64,000 nt of DNA, taken from positions 930,001 through 994,000 of the forward strand of contig NZ_CP017114.1 of the NCBI RefSeq assembly GCF_001720485.1, read 5' to 3'. The notes beneath the pieces are model-generated. The model did no database searches. It was not told where the DNA came from and saw only the letters and a program-made list of their open reading frames with translations. The translations under genes were made by a program, and so were the position numbers. This document shows positions 1 through 12,889 of the stretch, one piece after another. The number at the start of each line of letters is the position of its first letter. The first letter of the stretch is position 1. This stretch comes from Cobetia marina. GTDB lineage: Bacteria; Pseudomonadota; Gammaproteobacteria; Pseudomonadales; Halomonadaceae.

Positions 1-73
1 AAAGACATACTGTGTGCACGCTGTGGCGCTAGTCTGAGATCGACCTGGCGGTGCACGGTCTGGCGGTTTGCGG

Positions 74-106
74 TATCGCCCGACAGATATCGCCCGACAG
101 ATATCG
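74..106. repeat. 14-bp tandem repeat
   Basis: Two perfect copies of tatcgcccgacaga (74-87 and 88-101) are followed by the first five bases of a third. They lie in the untranslated region just upstream of the YHYH lipoprotein gene. Nothing else is recognisable in bases 1-152. Confidence 0.85.
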
Positions 107-152
107 ACCCGCAGGCATAGACCATCAGATTTGAGACGCGGAGGGCGGCAGA

Positions 153-1334
153 GTGATCGACGACGGTGTTATGAAGACTGCTGTGGGGACTGCTGAGGAG
201 ACGGTTGTGGCGGCTTTTGTGAAGAGCAGAGCGTCGGGCGCGAGCGCGCTGAAACGGGCACGGCCACTGACGCTGGCGGCGCTGACCCTGCTGCTGTTCG
301 GCTGCAGCGGGGAGGATGACGCGCACGACAGGGCGGCCAGCACGGCGGCGGCCAGTACAACGGTCACGAAAGAGACAGTCGTTGCAGAGGAAGCCACTGA
401 CGGCGAACCTGCCCCGGCGGCGGTTGGACTGGATCCTCAGATATTTGCCGCGGGCGCGATCGTCGGTGAGGTCGAGACCGTCGACTGCACCTTGAGCGGC
501 GGCACGCAGACGACCTGCTATCAGTTCCGCGTGGCCGGTGCGCCCGCGGACCCGGAAACCTCGCCGGAGGGGCCTTTCTGCCCGCCCAATATCCATTCCG
601 GTGAGGAGGAAGGCGGCACCTGGATGGATGGCGAGGGCACCCTCTATCAGGTGGACGGCGAGTTCATCAAGAATCTGGCCACTCTCTATCAGGACAAGGA
701 GTGGCAGATGTACGACGTCAACACGGGCGAGATCACCGTGATCGATGGCGCGCGTGGCTGCGAGGTGGCGGGGAACCCGAACCCCATCGAAGGCTTCGAC
801 AACTTCTGTCTCGAGTGTCCGCTGGAGGAACTGGGCGGCGGCATCGAGAAGACTGTCGTGATCCCCAAGGTGCCGGTACCGGCCGCCGAGCCGACCTCGC
901 TGGCCGGCCGCGCCAACACCGGCGTGGCGCTCAATGGCGTGCTGTTCGGCCCGCCGGCACCGCTGGAGCTGATCCTGAGCTCTCACACCCTGGGGGTGCT
1001 CGATGATTGTGGCGCGCATGCCAATCCGCATGAGGGCTATCACTATCACACCGCCACCGGCTGCTCCGAGATCGGCATTCAGGAGGATGGCCATTCGCCG
1101 ATGATCGGCTATGCGCTGGATGGCTATGCCATCTATGCCAGAGAGGACAAGGACGGCAATGTTCCCGCTGGGCTGGATGACTGTGGCGGCGAGACGGACC
1201 CGGTGCGTGGCTATCACTATCACGCCTCCGCGCCGGGGGTTAACCAGATCTTCGGCTGTTTCATGGGCGAGAAGGGGCACTTCCTCGACGAGGAGGGAGG
1301 CGAGAGGCCGCCGCAGGACCCGCCCGGCGAGTAG
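153..1334 (+). CDS. YHYH domain-containing lipoprotein
   Basis: Encodes a 393-residue exported protein. A hydrophobic stretch ends in a lipobox (LLFGC, Cys51), so it is probably an envelope lipoprotein; the 36-residue region before that segment is unusually long, so the true start may be internal (for example ATG at 171). The GTG at 153 is favoured by GGAGG at 140-144. The C-terminal half carries two GYHYH motifs, the segment GYALDGYAIY between them, and several Cys, the hallmark of the YHYH family, whose biochemical role is not established. After the lipobox comes an Ala/Thr/Glu-rich linker. It appears to be transcribed alone. Family assignment is firm; function is unknown. Confidence 0.8.
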   Translation: MIDDGVMKTAVGTAEETVVAAFVKSRASGASALKRARPLTLAALTLLLFGCSGEDDAHDRAASTAAASTTVTKETVVAEEATDGEPAPAAVGLDPQIFAAGAIVGEVETVDCTLSGGTQTTCYQFRVAGAPADPETSPEGPFCPPNIHSGEEEGGTWMDGEGTLYQVDGEFIKNLATLYQDKEWQMYDVNTGEITVIDGARGCEVAGNPNPIEGFDNFCLECPLEELGGGIEKTVVIPKVPVPAAEPTSLAGRANTGVALNGVLFGPPAPLELILSSHTLGVLDDCGAHANPHEGYHYHTATGCSEIGIQEDGHSPMIGYALDGYAIYAREDKDGNVPAGLDDCGGETDPVRGYHYHASAPGVNQIFGCFMGEKGHFLDEEGGERPPQDPPGE

Positions 1335-1514
1335 CCGTCCTGCAGGTCTGGACGTGAAGGGCATCGCCCGTGGCAGATCCCGCCGCCTTGTCAGGATGGC
1401 GTGCAGGGCGGGCGCCATCATTCAACCAAGCGTTTGTTTTTCTGCTCGTGCCCGGCCTAAGATCTGATGACGAGGGCCGAGCAGGCTCATCCGTTTCCCG
1501 CACAGGAGGCAAGG

Positions 1515-2006
1515 ATGCAACAGGACAGCCGTCAACAGGACGCCGCCGATGAGACCGCCGGCACTTTCAGTCGCACGACACTGACGGTGCGAGGTTATCA
1601 CCTGGATGGCTATGGGCACGTCAACAACGCCCGGTATCTGGAGTTCTACGAAGAAGGGCGCTGGGAGTTCATGCTCGCGCATCTGGACCTGGCGGACCTC
1701 AAGCGCGAGGGCATCGCGATGGTGGCGGTCAATGTCAATCTGGACTGGCATTATCCGGCCACCGTGCATGATGAGCTGGTGATCACCACGCGACTCGCTC
1801 GGGTCGGGCGGCGCAAGATGATCATGCATCAGGAGATCCATCTGGGCGAGACGCGCATGGGCGAGGTGCATCCGCGCTCCGGCGCACTGGTCTCCCGCGC
1901 GGATTTCACCTTCGTGCTGATGAATACCCAGACCGGACGGGCCATGCCGCTGGAGGGAGAAATCGGCACGCTGCTGGTATCATTGCTGTCGCCCGAGCCG
2001 CAATGA
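1515..2006 (+). CDS. acyl-CoA thioesterase, 4HBT hotdog family
   Basis: A 163-residue single-domain hotdog protein of the YbgC/FadM-like 4-hydroxybenzoyl-CoA thioesterase family, expected to hydrolyse acyl-CoA thioesters in the cytoplasm. The signature segment YHLDGYGHVNNARYLEFYEE (about residues 28-47) contains the GHVNN motif next to the usual active-site region, and the length suits the family. The ORF stays open further upstream, but AGGAGG at 1504-1509 sits at ideal distance from ATG 1515, so this start was chosen. It has its own leader and is followed by the gyrA promoter region. Substrate cannot be told from sequence. Confidence 0.85.
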   Translation: MQQDSRQQDAADETAGTFSRTTLTVRGYHLDGYGHVNNARYLEFYEEGRWEFMLAHLDLADLKREGIAMVAVNVNLDWHYPATVHDELVITTRLARVGRRKMIMHQEIHLGETRMGEVHPRSGALVSRADFTFVLMNTQTGRAMPLEGEIGTLLVSLLSPEPQ

Positions 2007-2114
2007 GCGCTGTCAGCGACAGGGGCGCGGCAGTGGGCCGCGTGCCCTTGAGGCCGTACTACCGTACTGACATCCGTTTGCGGGCTCGTGTGAGCTGCTA
2101 GGTGAGCGCGCAAG

Positions 2115-2123
2115 TGATATAAT
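2115..2123 (+). promoter_or_regulatory. extended -10 promoter candidate for gyrA
   Basis: TGATATAAT is a perfect extended -10 element (TGnTATAAT) 166 bases before the gyrA start. No good -35 hexamer stands 16-18 bases upstream, as is common for extended -10 promoters. It implies a leader of about 160 nt. The rest of 2007-2288 holds no gene I can support. Confidence 0.55.
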
Positions 2124-2288
2124 CCCGCCACTTCGGTGCCGCGGAGCTGGCACCCCGTGTCCGCTTCACGCCACTGCCGCGCTGCAGTAGCGACCGAAAC
2201 CTGATGCTGCCCGAAATACGGTTGCTGCCCCGAAACATTGTCGCTGCCGCAGTGGCGCCAACAGTTGAGTTCAAGGATTTGACGAATC

Positions 2289-5102
<2,814 letters not shown>

Positions 5103-5113
5103 GACGCTGGATT

Positions 5114-5136
5114 GCGACCGCCTTCGGGGCGGTCGC
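5114..5136 (+). terminator. hairpin after gyrA, weak terminator or attenuator
   Basis: A perfect 9-bp GC-rich stem (gcgaccgcc / ggcggtcgc) with loop ttcgg lies 11 bases after the gyrA stop. Only a short mixed tract follows, so termination may be partial and serC may be read through. Confidence 0.6.
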
Positions 5137-5160
5137 TTCACTTTCGGGAATTAAGACGAC

Positions 5161-6255
5161 ATGACACGCAAGTTCAATTTCTGCGCCGGTCCTGCTGCAC
5201 TGCCGACCGCTGTCCTGGAACGCGCACGCGCCGAGATGCTGGATTATCAGGGCCGCGGACTGTCCGTCATGGAGATGAGTCATCGCTCCGACGACTTCGT
5301 GGCCATCGCCGAGAAGGCCGAGGCGGATCTGCGCGAACTGCTCGACATTCCGTCCCACTATCGCGTGCTGTTCATGCAGGGCGGCGCTTCCACCCAGTTC
5401 GCGGGGGTGCCTCTGAACCTGCTGGGTGAGGGTGGCAGCGCCAACTATCTCTATACCGGTATCTGGGGCAAGAAGGCGATCAAGGAAGCCGAGCATCTGG
5501 CCGTGGGCAGCCATGTGGCCGCCTCCAGCGAAAGCAATGGCCTGATTGCCGTGCCGCGTCAGAATGCGATCCAGCTCTCGGGTGATGTGGGCTATCTGCA
5601 CTACACCGCCAACGAGACCATCGGCGGCCTCGAGTTCGACTACATTCCCGAGGTGGCAGCGGATGGCGTGCCGCTGGTGTGTGACATGTCGTCTTCCATC
5701 CTGTCGGGGCCGCTGGATGTCAGCCGTTTCGGTGTCATCTATGCCGGTGCCCAGAAGAACATCGGTCCGGCGGGTCTGACGCTGGTCATCGTGCGTGAAG
5801 ATCTGCTCGAGCGTGCGCGCAAGGACTGCCCGACCATGCTGAACTGGAAGACGGCCGCCGAGGCGGGCTCCATGTTCAACACCCCGCCGACCTATGCCTG
5901 GTATCTCTCAGGCCTGGTGTTCGAGTGGCTGAAGGATGAGGTCGGGGGTCTCGATGCCATGAATGCGATCAATGATCGCAAGGCGCAGGCACTTTATGCG
6001 GCCATCGACGGCAACGACTTCTACTCCAATCCGATCGTCACCGAGAACCGTTCACGCATGAACGTGCCGTTCGTGCTGGCCGATGATCGTCTCGACAAGA
6101 CCTTCCTTGCCGAGTCCGAGGCGGCGGGTCTGCTCAACCTGGCCGGTCACCGCAGTGTCGGTGGCATGCGTGCCAGTCTCTACAACGCCGTGCCGGAAGC
6201 TGCCGTCACTGCGCTGGTGGACTTCATGGGCGACTTCGCGCGTCGTCACGGCTAA
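5161..6255 (+). CDS. serC: phosphoserine aminotransferase
   Basis: PLP-dependent class V aminotransferase, converting 3-phosphohydroxypyruvate to phosphoserine (serine synthesis) and acting in pyridoxal phosphate synthesis. The 364-residue protein begins with the family-typical FNFCAGPAALP and has the PLP lysine in AGAQKNIGPAG (Lys199). Length matches the family. It starts the serC-pheA-tyrA/aroA-cmk block common in pseudomonads and Halomonadaceae, with 12 bases to pheA, so co-transcription is likely. No oddities seen. Confidence 0.97.
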   Translation: MTRKFNFCAGPAALPTAVLERARAEMLDYQGRGLSVMEMSHRSDDFVAIAEKAEADLRELLDIPSHYRVLFMQGGASTQFAGVPLNLLGEGGSANYLYTGIWGKKAIKEAEHLAVGSHVAASSESNGLIAVPRQNAIQLSGDVGYLHYTANETIGGLEFDYIPEVAADGVPLVCDMSSSILSGPLDVSRFGVIYAGAQKNIGPAGLTLVIVREDLLERARKDCPTMLNWKTAAEAGSMFNTPPTYAWYLSGLVFEWLKDEVGGLDAMNAINDRKAQALYAAIDGNDFYSNPIVTENRSRMNVPFVLADDRLDKTFLAESEAAGLLNLAGHRSVGGMRASLYNAVPEAAVTALVDFMGDFARRHG

Positions 6256-6267
6256 GGGAGAGGTGAG

Positions 6268-7407
6268 ATGACGGATTCCAAGCAGAATCCTGCGCCGCAG
6301 GTGGCTGCCAAGGCGGTCACGCTGGACGAGCTGCGTCAGCGCATCGATACCATCGACAGCGAGCTGCTGCGCCTGATCAGCGAGCGGGCGGGCTGTGCGC
6401 AGCAGGTGGCCGAGGTCAAGATGGCGGCCGGTGACGTGGGCGAGGATGGCCAGGTGCAGTTCTATCGTCCTGAGCGTGAAGCCCAGGTGTTGCGCCGTAT
6501 CATGGCCGACAACCCCGGCCCGCTGAAGGGCGAGGAGATGGCGCGTCTGTTCCGCGAGATCATGTCCGCCTGTCTGGCGCTGGAGCAGCCGATTCGTCTG
6601 GCCTATCTCGGCCCGGAAGGCACCTTTACCCAGCAGGCCGCGCTCAAGCACTTCGGTGACAGCGCCGTGACCAAGCCGATGGCCGCCATCGACGAGGTGT
6701 TCCGCGAAGTGGAAGCCGGCGCGGTGCAGTACGGCGTGGTGCCGGTGGAAAACTCCACCGAGGGCGTCATCAATCACACGCTGGATTCGTTCATGGGCTC
6801 GCAGCTCAAGATCTCCGGCGAGGTGGTGCTGCGCATTCACCATCACCTGCTGGTGGGCCCGAATACGCGTCGCGAGAAGATCTCGCGCATCTATTCCCAC
6901 GCCCAGTCGCTGGCCCAGTGCCGCAAGTGGCTGGATGCCCACTTCCCGCACGCCGAGCGCATCGCGGTGTCCTCGAATGCCGAGGCCGCGCGTCAGGTGC
7001 GCACCGAGTGGCACAGTGCGGCGATTGCCGGTGACATGGCGGCCAAGCTCTATGAGCTGGAGAAGGTCGAGGAGAAGATCGAGGACAGCCCGGACAACTC
7101 CACGCGTTTCCTGATCATCGGCGACAGCTCGGTGCCGGCGTCCGGTGATGACAAGACCTCCATCGTGGTGGCGATGCGCAACCAGCCGGGGGCGCTGCAT
7201 GACCTGCTGGCACCGTTCCACCGCCACCAGATCGATCTGACCCGCGTCGAGACGCGGCCGTCGCGCTCGGGTGCCTGGAACTATGTCTTCTTCATCGACT
7301 TCCGTGGCCACCGTGATGATCCGCTCATCACGGAGACGCTGGAAGAGCTGCGTCAGTGCGCGGCGGACGTCAAGGTGCTCGGGTCCTACCCGGTCGGTGT
7401 GCTGTGA
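6268..7407 (+). CDS. pheA: P-protein: chorismate mutase / prephenate dehydratase
   Basis: Bifunctional cytoplasmic enzyme: chorismate to prephenate, then prephenate to phenylpyruvate, the committed route to phenylalanine. In 379 residues there is an N-terminal AroQ-type mutase helix bundle (LDELRQRIDTIDSELLRLIS, about 14-105), a prephenate dehydratase domain starting at LAYLGPEGTFTQQAA and including VPVENSTEGVI, and a C-terminal ACT domain (about 295-375) containing ETRPSR, expected to bind phenylalanine for feedback control. It overlaps the next gene by four bases, so translation is probably coupled. Confidence 0.97.
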   Translation: MTDSKQNPAPQVAAKAVTLDELRQRIDTIDSELLRLISERAGCAQQVAEVKMAAGDVGEDGQVQFYRPEREAQVLRRIMADNPGPLKGEEMARLFREIMSACLALEQPIRLAYLGPEGTFTQQAALKHFGDSAVTKPMAAIDEVFREVEAGAVQYGVVPVENSTEGVINHTLDSFMGSQLKISGEVVLRIHHHLLVGPNTRREKISRIYSHAQSLAQCRKWLDAHFPHAERIAVSSNAEAARQVRTEWHSAAIAGDMAAKLYELEKVEEKIEDSPDNSTRFLIIGDSSVPASGDDKTSIVVAMRNQPGALHDLLAPFHRHQIDLTRVETRPSRSGAWNYVFFIDFRGHRDDPLITETLEELRQCAADVKVLGSYPVGVL

Positions 7408-9695
7408 GCGAGTCGGAACAGGCAGTGACTGGCGCGGCGGCGGACATGCTGTCCTCGGAGCGGCTGGCCGGCGAGCGGCGTATCCTGCTGGTCGGGCTGG
7501 GGTTGATCGGTGGCTCGCTTGCCGCCGCATTGCGTGCGGCGGGTCATCGCGGCGAGATTCTCGCCTGTGATCGGGATTCCAACGAGATCTGCCTCGGTCA
7601 GCGCATGAAGCTGATCGATGGTGGCAGTACTCAGCTGGCTGGGCTGGTGCCCGGCGCCTCGCTGGTGGTGCTGTGCGTGCCGGTGATGGCGATGAAGGGC
7701 GTGATGGCGGAGATCGCACCGCTGCTGGACGATGATGCGGTGGTCACCGATGTCGGTAGTACCAAGGGCGCGATCCGCGACGCGGCGATCGGCGTGTTCG
7801 GTCACATGCCGCCGAATCTGGTGCTCGGGCATCCGATCGCCGGTTCCGAGAAGAGCGGGGTGGCGGCGTCGAATCCCGAGCTCTATCGCGATCACAAGGT
7901 GATTCTGACACCGGAACCGGACAGTGACCCCGAGGCCGTGGCACGCGTGGCCGCCATGTGGTCGGTGTGTGGTGCTCAGCTGCTGGACATGAGCGTGGCA
8001 CGCCACGACGAGGTTCTGGCACGCACCAGCCATCTGCCGCATCTGCTGGCGTTCTCGCTGGTGGACAGCTTGGCGCGTCAGGATGAGCGCCTGGAGATCT
8101 TCCGCTACGCGGCGGGCGGTTTCCGCGACTTCACGCGTATCGCGGGCAGTGACCCGGTGATGTGGCGTGACGTCTATCTGGCCAACCGCGATGCGGTGCT
8201 GGAGGCGCTGGATGAATTCGAGGCCGGGGTAGCGCGAGTGCGTGCTGCCGTGACCGCGGGCGATGGCGAGGCGATGCTGGGGATATTCACCCGCGCCAGC
8301 CACGCTCGACACTACTTCAATACCCTATTGAAACAGACGAGTTATCAGACAATGGAACAGCAGAACGTGCGGTACCGTGCACTGCCGGGTGGGCAGGTTC
8401 AGGGGCGCATTCGTGTGCCGGGTGACAAGTCCATGTCACATCGCTCCATCATGCTGGGCGCGCTGGCGAACGGCGTGACCGAGGTCGAGGGCTTCCTCGA
8501 GGGTGAAGACAGCCTGGCCACGCTGCAGGCCTTCCGCGACATGGGCGTGGTCATCGAAGGCCCGCATCAGGGTCGTGTGACCATTCATGGCGTGGGCCTC
8601 AACGGCCTGAAGCAGCCGCCGGGCCCGCTGTATGTCGGCAACTCCGGCACCGCGATGCGTCTGTTCGCCGGCCTGCTGGCCGGTCAGGCCTTCGATACCG
8701 AGCTGACCGGTGATGCCTCGCTGACCAAGCGCCCGATGGACCGCGTCGCCAACCCGCTGCGCGAGATGGGCGCGGTGATCGATACCGCCGAGAATGGCCG
8801 TCCGCCGCTGCGTATCCACGGTGGTCAGCCGCTCAAGGGGATCCGCTACGAGATGCCGATGGCGTCCGCTCAGGTCAAGTCCTGCCTGCTGCTGGCCGGT
8901 CTCTACGCCGAAGGCGAGACCCGCGCCATCGAGCCGGCACCGACGCGTGACCACACCGAGCGCATGCTCAACGGCTTCGGCTACAAGGTCGAGCGTCAGG
9001 GCGCCGAGGCGTGGCTGACCGGTGGTGGCAGCCTCGAGGCCTGCCCGATCGACGTGCCGGCTGACATCTCCTCCGCGACCTTCTTCCTGGTCGCCGCGGC
9101 CATCACGCCGGGTGCCGATCTGGTGCTGGAGCACGTCGGCATCAACCCGACGCGCATCGGCGTGATCAACATCCTCAAGGCGATGGGTGCCGATCTGAGC
9201 ATCTCCAACGAGCGTGAAGTCGGCGGTGAGCCGGTGGCGGACCTGCACATCCGCTATGCGCCGCTCAAGGGGATCGACATCCCGGAAGATCAGGTCCCGC
9301 TGGCCATCGACGAATTCCCGGCGCTGTTCATCGCGGCGGCCAATGCCGAGGGCATGACCCGCCTGCGTGGCGCCGAGGAGCTGCGCGTCAAGGAGTCCGA
9401 CCGCATCCAGGTGATGGCGGACGGTCTGGCGCAGATCGGTGTCGAGCACGAAGTCGTCGCCGACGGTATCGACATCCGTGGCGGTGCCTACGGTGGCGGT
9501 CTGGTCGACAGTCACGGTGACCACCGTATCGCGATGGCCTTCAGCGTGGCGGCGCTGCGTGCGCAGGGCGAAATCCTGATCGATGATTGTGCCAATGTCG
9601 CGACCTCCTTCCCGAACTTCGTGGCGCTGGCCAGTGAAGTCGGCATGCAGGTCGAGAACCTCGGTGCCGTGGCACCCGGACAGGAGGCGTCATGA
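7404..9695 (+). CDS. tyrA-aroA: fused prephenate dehydrogenase / EPSP synthase
   Basis: One reading frame carries two enzymes. Residues about 1-310 form an NAD(P)-dependent prephenate dehydrogenase ([15 protein letters not shown] nucleotide-binding motif, [12 protein letters not shown] active-site segment) for tyrosine synthesis. Residues about 317-763 form EPSP synthase ([32 protein letters not shown]), the penultimate step to chorismate. Such fusions are known in Pseudomonas and relatives. I chose GTG 7404, which overlaps the pheA stop in GTGA; ATG 7449 is an alternative. An internal ATG at 8352 marks where a stand-alone AroA would begin. The end overlaps cmk by four bases. Confidence 0.95.
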   Translation: MSESEQAVTGAAADMLSSERLAGERRILLVGLGLIGGSLAAALRAAGHRGEILACDRDSNEICLGQRMKLIDGGSTQLAGLVPGASLVVLCVPVMAMKGVMAEIAPLLDDDAVVTDVGSTKGAIRDAAIGVFGHMPPNLVLGHPIAGSEKSGVAASNPELYRDHKVILTPEPDSDPEAVARVAAMWSVCGAQLLDMSVARHDEVLARTSHLPHLLAFSLVDSLARQDERLEIFRYAAGGFRDFTRIAGSDPVMWRDVYLANRDAVLEALDEFEAGVARVRAAVTAGDGEAMLGIFTRASHARHYFNTLLKQTSYQTMEQQNVRYRALPGGQVQGRIRVPGDKSMSHRSIMLGALANGVTEVEGFLEGEDSLATLQAFRDMGVVIEGPHQGRVTIHGVGLNGLKQPPGPLYVGNSGTAMRLFAGLLAGQAFDTELTGDASLTKRPMDRVANPLREMGAVIDTAENGRPPLRIHGGQPLKGIRYEMPMASAQVKSCLLLAGLYAEGETRAIEPAPTRDHTERMLNGFGYKVERQGAEAWLTGGGSLEACPIDVPADISSATFFLVAAAITPGADLVLEHVGINPTRIGVINILKAMGADLSISNEREVGGEPVADLHIRYAPLKGIDIPEDQVPLAIDEFPALFIAAANAEGMTRLRGAEELRVKESDRIQVMADGLAQIGVEHEVVADGIDIRGGAYGGGLVDSHGDHRIAMAFSVAALRAQGEILIDDCANVATSFPNFVALASEVGMQVENLGAVAPGQEAS

Positions 9696-10411
9696 GTGGT
9701 GAAGCGACTCCGCATCACAGCCAGGTGAGCGATGAGCCGGTGCTGACCCTCGATGGCCCCGGCGGGGCCGGCAAGGGCACCATCAGCCGTCTGGTCGCGG
9801 CGAGCCTGGGCTGGCACCTGCTGGACTCCGGTGCGCTGTATCGTCTGACGGCTCTGGCCGCCGAGCGTCACGGTGTGGCCTTGGAGGACGAGTCCGCGGT
9901 GGCCACCATCGCCGAGCACCTCGATGTCCAGTTCGATGCCGAGGGGGATGCCACTCGCGTGATTCTCGAGGGTGAAGACGTCACGCGTGACATCCGTCTC
10001 GAGACGGTCGGCAACAACGCCTCCATCATCGCGGCCCAGCCGCGCGTGCGCACCGCACTGCTGGCACGTCAGCGTGCCTTCGCGCGTGCGCCGGGCCTGG
10101 TGGCCGACGGTCGCGACATGGGCACGGTGGTCTTCACCGAGGCGCCGCTCAAGATCTTCCTCACCGCCTCGGCCGAGGAACGTGCCCGCAGACGTCATGC
10201 CCAGTTGCAGGAAGCGGGTGTGGATGCTAATATTTCGAGCCTTTTGACAGAAATACAGGCGCGCGATGCACGCGACATGGGCCGGGCAGTCGCCCCGCTC
10301 AAGCCGGCAGATGACGGCGTGATCCTCGATACGACGGATCTCGACATCGAGCAGGTGGTCGAGCGCATCCAGCAGCTGCTGGTCGAGTATGGCCTGGTGG
10401 CGGAACGCTGA
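9692..10411 (+). CDS. cmk: cytidylate kinase
   Basis: Phosphorylates CMP and dCMP to the diphosphates using ATP, in the cytoplasm. The 239-residue protein has the P-loop [12 protein letters not shown], the CMP-binding DSGALYR segment and the [12 protein letters not shown] signature. Start ATG overlaps the stop of tyrA/aroA (ATGA), which points to translational coupling. Placement directly before rpsA is conserved across many gammaproteobacteria. Confidence 0.96.
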   Translation: MSGEATPHHSQVSDEPVLTLDGPGGAGKGTISRLVAASLGWHLLDSGALYRLTALAAERHGVALEDESAVATIAEHLDVQFDAEGDATRVILEGEDVTRDIRLETVGNNASIIAAQPRVRTALLARQRAFARAPGLVADGRDMGTVVFTEAPLKIFLTASAEERARRRHAQLQEAGVDANISSLLTEIQARDARDMGRAVAPLKPADDGVILDTTDLDIEQVVERIQQLLVEYGLVAER

Positions 10412-10745
10412 AACGGCATGTCCGTGGCCTTCATCGGCAAGCGTACCTGTTGTGTCAGGACAATCGATTGATAGCCTGCTGCTGCATCAAGGCCTTCGGG
10501 CCGGGCAGTGGCAGGCTTCGCTCGCTCTGCGAGCGGAGACGCAGGACAAGGCACGACCCAGATGACACTGCGGTGTCATCAACCCCCCGGCCAGGTGTCA
10601 TGGGGTGCATCGGCGGCAAGCGGAAAGCCGGTGTATCTCGAACCAGCGTCAACGCCCCCGGGGATATGTAGATATGGCCCGTGCTTGCTGGTGGTACGGA
10701 GACTGCGGTGCAAGCCGCCCCAAACGTTGATCATGTAGGAATACC
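10412..10745 (+). other. rpsA leader region
   Basis: This 334-bp gap between cmk and rpsA holds no gene I can support. It contains a perfect 8-bp stem-loop (gatgacac / gtgtcatc, loop tgcg, 10561-10580) and other GC-rich inverted segments. A long leader fits the known translational self-control of ribosomal protein S1, but I see no specific binding site and no clear sigma70 promoter. Confidence 0.5.
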
Positions 10746-12425
10746 ATGAGCGAGAGCTTTGCTGATTTATTTGAACAGTCACTCCAGGACATCAACATGG
10801 AGCCGGGCGCAATCGTGTCCGCTACCATCGTCGATATCGATGGCGACTGGATCACTGTCAATGCCGGTCTGAAATCTGAAGGTCAGATTCCGTCTGAACA
10901 GTTCCGTGACGAAAGTGGCCAGCTGTCCATCAGCATCGGCGACGAAGTCATGGTCGCGCTGGAAGCCGTCGAAGATGGCTTCGGTGAGACCCGCCTGTCC
11001 CGCGAGAAGGCCAAGCGTGCCGAAGCGTGGAAAGAGCTGGAAGCCGCCTTCGAGAAGGACGAGATCGTCAAGGGCGTGATCAACGGCAAGGTCAAAGGTG
11101 GCTTTACCGTCGACATCAACACCATCCGTGCCTTCCTGCCGGGTTCTCTGGTCGATGTCCGCCCTGTGCGCGACACCGCCCACCTCGAGAACAAGGAACT
11201 GGACTTCAAGGTCATCAAGCTCGACGCCAAGCGCAACAACGTTGTCGTGTCTCGTCGTGCCGTCCTCGAAGCCGAGAACAGCGCTGAGCGTGAAGCCCTC
11301 CTGGCCACTCTGCAGGAAGGTCAGCAGATTCAGGGTATCGTCAAGAACCTGACCGACTACGGCGCCTTCGTCGACCTCGGCGGCGTTGACGGCCTGCTGC
11401 ACATCACCGACATGGCCTGGAAGCGCATCAAGCATCCGTCCGAGATCGTTGCTGTCGGCGACGAGATCAACGTCAAGGTGCTGAAGTTCGACCGCGAGCG
11501 CAACCGTGTGTCTCTGGGTCTCAAGCAGCTGGGTGAAGATCCGTGGGTCAACATCAAGGCTCGCTACCCGGAAGGCGCCAAGATCAACGCACGCGTCACC
11601 AACCTCACCGACTACGGCTGCTTCGCCGAGCTGGAAGAGGGCGTCGAAGGTCTGGTCCACGTGTCCGAAATGGATTGGACCAACAAGAACATCCACCCGT
11701 CCAAGGTCGTCAATGTCGGCGATGACGTGGAAGTGATGATTCTGGACATCGACGAAGAGCGTCGTCGTATCTCCCTGGGTATCAAGCAGTGCACCACCAA
11801 CCCGTGGGAAGACTTCAGCGGCAAGCACAACAAGGGCGACCGTGTCTCCGGTACCATCAAGTCAATCACTGACTTCGGTATCTTCATCGGTCTGGAAGGC
11901 GGCATCGACGGTCTGGTTCACCTGTCTGACATCTCCTGGAACGAAGCTGGCGAAGAAGCCGTGCGTCGTTACAAGAAGGGTGAAGAAGCTGAAGCGGTCA
12001 TCCTGTCCATCGATCCGGAACGTGAGCGCATCTCTCTGGGCATCAAGCAGCTCGAGAGCGATCCGGTCTCTGAATACCTGGCCGTCAACGACAAGGGCGC
12101 CATCGTGTCCGGTCGTGTTGTCGACATCGACGCCAAGGAAGTTCAGGTCGAGCTGGCCACTGACGTCATCGCCATCCTGAAGGCGTCTGAAATCAGCGCT
12201 GATCGTGTCGAAGACGCACGCAACGTCCTGAGCGTCGGCGATGCTGTCGAAGCCAAGATCGTCGGTGTGGATCGCAAGAGCCGCCTGATCAACCTGTCCG
12301 TCAAGTCCAAGGACCAGGTGGAAGCACCGCGTCGCGATGCTGCCAAGCCGCGTACCCAGGAAGTCGAGAGCAACGGCCCGACGACCATCGGTGACCTGAT
12401 CAAGCAGCAGCTGGGTCAGGAGTGA
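10746..12425 (+). CDS. rpsA: 30S ribosomal protein S1
   Basis: RNA-binding protein of the small ribosomal subunit that helps load mRNAs with structured or weak leader regions. The 559-residue length matches E. coli S1 (557). Six S1 OB-fold repeats are visible, the clearest with the pattern [20 protein letters not shown], and repeated [20 protein letters not shown] and SLGIKQ endings. Codon choice is strongly biased, as for a highly expressed gene. A strong bidirectional terminator follows. Unlike in many gammaproteobacteria, ihfB does not come next. Confidence 0.98.
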   Translation: MSESFADLFEQSLQDINMEPGAIVSATIVDIDGDWITVNAGLKSEGQIPSEQFRDESGQLSISIGDEVMVALEAVEDGFGETRLSREKAKRAEAWKELEAAFEKDEIVKGVINGKVKGGFTVDINTIRAFLPGSLVDVRPVRDTAHLENKELDFKVIKLDAKRNNVVVSRRAVLEAENSAEREALLATLQEGQQIQGIVKNLTDYGAFVDLGGVDGLLHITDMAWKRIKHPSEIVAVGDEINVKVLKFDRERNRVSLGLKQLGEDPWVNIKARYPEGAKINARVTNLTDYGCFAELEEGVEGLVHVSEMDWTNKNIHPSKVVNVGDDVEVMILDIDEERRRISLGIKQCTTNPWEDFSGKHNKGDRVSGTIKSITDFGIFIGLEGGIDGLVHLSDISWNEAGEEAVRRYKKGEEAEAVILSIDPERERISLGIKQLESDPVSEYLAVNDKGAIVSGRVVDIDAKEVQVELATDVIAILKASEISADRVEDARNVLSVGDAVEAKIVGVDRKSRLINLSVKSKDQVEAPRRDAAKPRTQEVESNGPTTIGDLIKQQLGQE

Positions 12426-12553
12426 TCCCGAGACATTCCGCCTCCTCGTGAGGCGGGATGTCCGGATCCACGCTGAGGTGGCATGCCTCTGGTTGCCACC
12501 TCAGCGTCTCCGAATCGGTATCCTGCACACGACGCATGTCATGCGCAGGAACG

Positions 12554-12589
12554 AAAAAAACCGCCACCCTTCGGGGTGGCGGTTTTTTT
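12554..12589. terminator. bidirectional rho-independent terminator
   Basis: A 9-bp stem (ccgccaccc / gggtggcgg, loop ttcg) is flanked by seven A on the left and seven T on the right, so it can stop rpsA on plus and the small gene at 12680-12889 on minus. Confidence 0.95.
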
Positions 12590-12596
12590 GTGTCCA

Positions 12597-12660
12597 GAGA
12601 TCGTGTCCGGGAAGTGCGGAGATCGTGTCTGGAAAGTGCAGAGATCGTGCCTGTGCACCC
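12597..12660. repeat. 22-bp tandem repeat
   Basis: Two imperfect 22-bp copies beginning gagatcgtgt (12597-12618, 12619-12640) and a partial third lie between the terminator and the end of the small minus-strand gene. Copies differ at three positions. Confidence 0.8.
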
Positions 12661-12679
12661 TGTCCTCGCTGTGCGGACG

Positions 12680-12889
12680 TTACCGGTTGATTCCGCTGGC
12701 GAGAGAATGCCCGGAGTCCACACGCTGACTGTTCTGGGCGAGAAGCTGCATCTGGCGCAGGGAGATGGTGCAGTAGAGGCTGCGGTACTGTGCCGGCTGC
12801 TCCGTCGGGTCGATCTGATGCAGGCGCTTTTCCAGTTGCTGGATGTCGCGGGCCAGTTGCTGAGGGCTGAGAGAGGCTGTCTGAGTCAT
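12680..12889 (-). CDS. small protein of unknown function
   Basis: A 69-residue protein, Gln/Leu-rich and probably all-helical (QQLARDIQQLEKRLHQI looks like an amphipathic or coiled-coil helix), with one Cys and no signal peptide. I do not recognise a family. It is supported as a gene by AAGGAG seven bases before its ATG and by the bidirectional terminator in front of its convergent neighbour rpsA. Longer ORFs on the plus strand over the same DNA lack a ribosome-binding site and look like shadows. Function unknown. Confidence 0.6.
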   Translation of the reverse strand: MTQTASLSPQQLARDIQQLEKRLHQIDPTEQPAQYRSLYCTISLRQMQLLAQNSQRVDSGHSLASGINR

